In this document: piece by piece, positions 61,211 through 64,000 of the stretch
How the letters are laid out: the number at the start of each line of letters is the position of its first letter
How positions within the stretch are numbered: position 1 is the first letter of the stretch
Source of the DNA: Planctomycetaceae bacterium
GTDB lineage: Bacteria; Planctomycetota; Planctomycetia; Pirellulales; Pirellulaceae
Direction of reading: 5' to 3'
Assembly: GCA_020638975.1 (NCBI GenBank)
Contig: JACKHN010000005.1
Coordinates: 186,001-250,000, forward strand
DNA length: 64,000 nt
The notes under the pieces: model-generated
Database searches by the model: none
Seen by the model: only the letters and a program-made list of their open reading frames with translations
What the model was told of the DNA's origin: nothing
Made by a program: the position numbers and the translations under genes

Positions 61211-62050
61211 ATGGCATTGTTCCAACGCGCAGACATTCTCGCTCGATTGCGTGCGAAAGTTGCTGATGGCAAGCCTATCGTCGGCGGCGGCGCGGGAACC
61301 GGCATCAGCGCCAAGATGTCGGAAGCTGGCGGGATTGATCTGCTGGTGATCTATAACTCGGGTCGTTTTCGTATGGGAGGACGCGGTTCGCTGTCCGGGA
61401 TGATGCCTTACGGCGACGCGAATGCGATTGTGATGGACATGGGCCGCGAAGTGATTCCCGTTGCAACCAAGACGCCCGTGCTGGCTGGTGTCTGCGGGAC
61501 GGATCCATTTCGCGTCATGAAGTTATTCCTTCGCGATGTTGACGCAGCGGGCTTTTCCGGCGTCCAGAATTTTCCGACCGTCGGACTGATCGATGGCAGC
61601 TTCCGGCAAGGGCTGGAAGAAACAGGCATGGGATACGGCCTCGAAGTTGACATGATTCGCACGGCACACGAAATGGGCATGCTGACGACGCCGTACTGCT
61701 TCAACCCAGATGAAGCCATCGCGATGGCAAAGGCCGGTGCCGACATTTTGATTCCGCACATGGGGCTGACGACCAAAGGAGCAATCGGCGCGGCGACGGC
61801 TCTGACGCTTGAAGAATCGGTCGTACGAGTTCAAGCCATGCATGATGCCGCTAAGAAAGTGAACTCAGAGATCCTCGTCCTTTGCCACGGGGGCCCGATC
61901 GCTGAACCGAAAGACGCTCAGTTCATCTTAGATCACACCGAAGGCATCGTCGGCTTCTACGGAGCCAGCAGCATGGAGCGATTGCCAGTCGAGCCCGCGA
62001 TCCGCGATCGCGTGCGGGAGTTTACGGAGATGACGTTTCGCAAAGCGTAG
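61211..62050 (+). CDS. Phosphoenolpyruvate-hydrolase-like TIM-barrel protein
   Basis: 279 residues, PEP hydrolase family (TIM-barrel signal transduction domain). Markers: IVGGGAGTGISAKMSEAGGIDLLVIYNSGRFRMGGRGSLSGMMPYGDANAIVMDMGREV, VCGTDPFRVM, GFSGVQNFPTVGLIDGSFRQGLEETGMGYGLEVDMIRTA, ADILIPHMGLTTKGAIGA, LCHGGPIAEPKDAQFIL, and GFYGASSMERLPVE. It follows the Tm-1-like gene by 2 bp, a conserved pair; a cobalamin-independent carbon-chain or pyruvate-type catabolic enzyme is a possibility. Confidence 0.94.
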   Translation: MALFQRADILARLRAKVADGKPIVGGGAGTGISAKMSEAGGIDLLVIYNSGRFRMGGRGSLSGMMPYGDANAIVMDMGREVIPVATKTPVLAGVCGTDPFRVMKLFLRDVDAAGFSGVQNFPTVGLIDGSFRQGLEETGMGYGLEVDMIRTAHEMGMLTTPYCFNPDEAIAMAKAGADILIPHMGLTTKGAIGAATALTLEESVVRVQAMHDAAKKVNSEILVLCHGGPIAEPKDAQFILDHTEGIVGFYGASSMERLPVEPAIRDRVREFTEMTFRKA

Positions 62051-62105
62051 CCGTTCTTGCCGTGAGAGTTTATACTCGTAGCTGGTACTATCCAGAGGTG
62101 TAATC

Positions 62106-62726
62106 ATGCAGCCGACAGACCCTACAGGATCAGCGACCGGCGAGCCAACGTGGGAAATCGCAGAACTTTTTCCGCGGCAAGGCCATTGGTCTGAGGGCGA
62201 GTACCTCTCTATCAAATCTAATCGGCTGATGGAGTTGTCGAAGGGCAGGCTGGAGATGTTGCCGATGCCAACACAATCGCACCAGTTGATCGTTGCGTTC
62301 TTGTACCAAAGGCTGCTTGAATTCGTCACCGTTCGTCAACTGGGACTCGTTTTATTCGCCCCGCTGCGAGTGAAAGTTGGCGACGGTCAAATTCGTGAGC
62401 CGGATATCGTTTTTATGTCCGAGGCCAACAAGCATCGGCGTAACAACGAATTTTGGTTGGGGGCCGATCTGGTTATCGAAGTCGTCAGCAATGATGATCC
62501 GAAACGAGATTTGGAAGTCAAGCGTCACGAGTACGCGCAAGCTGGGATTCCTGAGTACTGGATTGTCGATCCGCGAAATTCGACTACCTCGATACTAAGG
62601 CTTGCAGCCGAGGGATCTTCGTATATTGAAGCCGGTGCTTACAAGTCAGGAGACGTAGCAGCGTCGGTATTGCTGGAAGGACTCACAATCGATGTCGCGG
62701 CGATTTTTGCGGCAGCCAACGAATAA
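62106..62726 (+). CDS. Uma2-family restriction-endonuclease-fold protein
   Basis: 206 residues. Uma2/DUF820 family with a PD-(D/E)XK nuclease core: PEPDIVFM-like motif REPDIVFMSEANKHRRN, DLVIEVVSNDDPKRDLEVKRHEYAQAGIPEYWIVDP, SSYIEAGAYKSGDVAASVLLEGLTIDVAAIFA. The Glu/Asp-x-Asp and Glu-x-Lys-like residues are present. Such proteins are abundant in planctomycetes and cyanobacteria; natural target unknown. 55 bp downstream of the TIM-barrel gene. Confidence 0.93.
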   Translation: MQPTDPTGSATGEPTWEIAELFPRQGHWSEGEYLSIKSNRLMELSKGRLEMLPMPTQSHQLIVAFLYQRLLEFVTVRQLGLVLFAPLRVKVGDGQIREPDIVFMSEANKHRRNNEFWLGADLVIEVVSNDDPKRDLEVKRHEYAQAGIPEYWIVDPRNSTTSILRLAAEGSSYIEAGAYKSGDVAASVLLEGLTIDVAAIFAAANE

Positions 62727-62855
62727 GATTGGACGGATGGCACGGGTAATTTCGAGGCACACCGTCCGTTTCAATTGAGGCCAGAATCGGTATGCGATCA
62801 TCATCAGTTGCGCGGCGATTAACTGGCCCGAGATGCTTGGGAGGCAGATGTCTAC

Positions 62856-64000
62856 TTACGGTCGCCCTTCGCGCAGGTAAGCGACAAATGGATTCAAACG
62901 CAGGGGCCAGTCGCACTGAGTGCATTTAATTCGAAGTTGCGGTTCATCCCAAACTGCATTAGGAAATTGAAGGCAGGGGTACTTATCGTGCGCTATTTGC
63001 GCCGAAACGATAATCTCATCGATGGCTGTTTCTGCAGATTCTGGAACGACGAAACGTTTTCCACAGTGCCCACAGACCGCAGTAAGATGGGAATCGTCAT
63101 CTTGACCGGGAAGTTGTTTCCCCTCGTGAACGGCCTTTTGATGTGCAGCGGCATCGGGATCGTAGATAAACACTCGTGTACACGTCACGCTTGGTTCCAA
63201 CTGGCTAAGTTCAGCCGAGTTTCGGAGCGTCATTTGCCAGGTGTTGGTCTCGCGTCCACGAGTTCCGACGATGGTTCCATCTGGCTCAATCCAAGCCCTG
63301 TCCCAAAGGCTAGGTTCATTCCGACATGGCTGCGAAAGTAGCTTCTTCCCCGTGGCAAGATCGTAGATTTCGACGGCTTGCCCCAGGAAGCACACCATGA
63401 GTTTGGCATCAGGAGAGATGATCGGTGCGGTTGCTCCCGGGACGTTAAACTTGGGGATGAATCGAAGTTGTGAAACATCCCAAACTGATAAGCCGACCGT
63501 CCCAACAACGACGAAGGATCTACCGTCCGCCGTAATCCGGATCTCGCGCTGAGTGCCAGTCACATTCGTGTCGAGTTCTCCTCGCCGGAGTTCAGCGCCG
63601 TTCAATAGGTCAACTATCACCAACTTTCCATCATCGATCGATGCCACACATTTCCAGTCCGGCAAGACCACAGATAGCTTCGAGTTGTTGTGTACGCCAG
63701 CAGACTTCTTTGTGCCTCTGACAATATCCCAAATGAACCAGCTAGATGTGAGAGAAACAAACGCTCGCTGACCGCAAGGACTAACTTGGATTAGATCAAT
63801 AGACTCGCCTTCGGGAATGTCAATTTGGTGAAGGAGGATGTTCCCTACATGTCCGTGTATTTTGTCATCAAGGGCAATTCTAAGATCCGGCGTGTAAGCG
63901 AGTGTATCGAAAACGGTGATAGCGACAATCGCTTGGTCTGGAGTGTATGGATGCTCCTTTACCAATTGTGTGTAGATCGAAGTTCGATTCGTTGCAATGC
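62856..64000 (-). CDS. WD40-like protein with C-terminal split zinc-ribbon (5' end beyond window)
   Basis: At least 381 residues. TTG 63965 is the first start codon listed, but the frame stays open to base 64000, so the true N-terminus lies outside. The visible part has divergent WD40/YVTN-like blades (RAFVSLTSSWFIWDIVRGTKKSAGVH, CVASIDDGKLVIVDLLNGAELRRG, SFVVVGTVGLSVWDVS, LMVCFLGQAVEIYDLATGKKL, VGTRGRETNTWQMTLRN). Near the C-terminus AVCGHCGKRFVVPES and RIKCTQCDWPLRLNPF, 45 residues apart, could form one zinc ribbon. Location and function are not known. Confidence 0.75.
   Translation of the reverse strand, partial: IATNRTSIYTQLVKEHPYTPDQAIVAITVFDTLAYTPDLRIALDDKIHGHVGNILLHQIDIPEGESIDLIQVSPCGQRAFVSLTSSWFIWDIVRGTKKSAGVHNNSKLSVVLPDWKCVASIDDGKLVIVDLLNGAELRRGELDTNVTGTQREIRITADGRSFVVVGTVGLSVWDVSQLRFIPKFNVPGATAPIISPDAKLMVCFLGQAVEIYDLATGKKLLSQPCRNEPSLWDRAWIEPDGTIVGTRGRETNTWQMTLRNSAELSQLEPSVTCTRVFIYDPDAAAHQKAVHEGKQLPGQDDDSHLTAVCGHCGKRFVVPESAETAIDEIIVSAQIAHDKYPCLQFPNAVWDEPQLRIKCTQCDWPLRLNPFVAYLREGRP

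Overview
The window reads as chromosomal DNA of a planctomycete, most likely of the Pirellula/Rhodopirellula type. This rests on gene families that are characteristic of that group: a DUF1501 protein, a DUF1559 protein with a prepilin-type leader, a large VWA/BatA/MoxR cluster, a dockerin-bearing giant secreted protein with a planctomycete-style N-terminal motif, NPCBM and PQQ-propeller proteins, a DUF1571 protein, and many short palindromic repeats between genes. I see no rRNA, tRNA, CRISPR array, transposase or phage gene.

Layout. 0.2-2.5 kb (minus): WD40 protein, ECF sigma factor and an overlapping one-pass membrane protein. 3.4-6.3 kb: GMC oxidoreductase (+) convergent with a DUF1501 protein (-). 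6.5-12.3 kb (+): a tight five-gene operon (GNAT-nitrilase fusion, C39-like protease, RLAN/RimK-like ATP-grasp ligase, GCS2-like ligase, N-formylglutamate-amidohydrolase-like enzyme). This is a candidate amide/peptide-bond metabolite or peptide-tagging system and the best lead for new biology here. 12.6-14.2 kb (+): a DUF1571 protein and a small helical protein. 14.2-25 kb (-): six-gene secreted/membrane operon (BatA-VWA, VWA, coiled-coil giant, small secreted protein, prenyltransferase-like toroid, NPCBM). 25-31.1 kb (-): ddl, alr and a 1227-residue MurF fusion, all of the D-Ala-D-Ala branch of peptidoglycan synthesis. 31.1-37.5 kb (-): DUF1559 protein, a decayed gene fragment, an ankyrin lipoprotein, and a dockerin/Asp-repeat/lipase gene that is broken by two frameshifts, one at an 11-base G tract and one in a hexamer repeat. 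37.7-43.1 kb (-): DUF58, MoxR, PQQ propeller, two small membrane proteins, DUF420. 43.4-46.8 kb (-): ammonium transporter with a sigma-54-like promoter, then a porin. 47.2-56.3 kb (-): housekeeping genes ftsY, SGNH hydrolase, nusB, ribH, rho, coaE, polA and a DJ-1/PfpI protein. 56.3-58.2 kb (-): a toxin-antitoxin pair and an exported protein-isoaspartate methyltransferase. 58.2-62.7 kb (+): HpcH/HpaI aldolase, a small-protein/nucleotidyltransferase pair, a Tm-1-like (UPF0261) and PEP-hydrolase-like TIM-barrel pair, and a Uma2 nuclease. 62.9-64 kb (-): a WD40-like protein that runs off the window.

A second theme is repeats. At least six families of short palindromic elements lie in the gaps. 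Two families also sit in frame inside the MurF-fusion gene, one element supplies the ddl stop codon, one overlaps the end of the first membrane-protein gene, and a 98-bp element occurs once near 3 kb and again, inverted, upstream of ftsY. All functions are inferred from sequence patterns read by eye; no database search was run.
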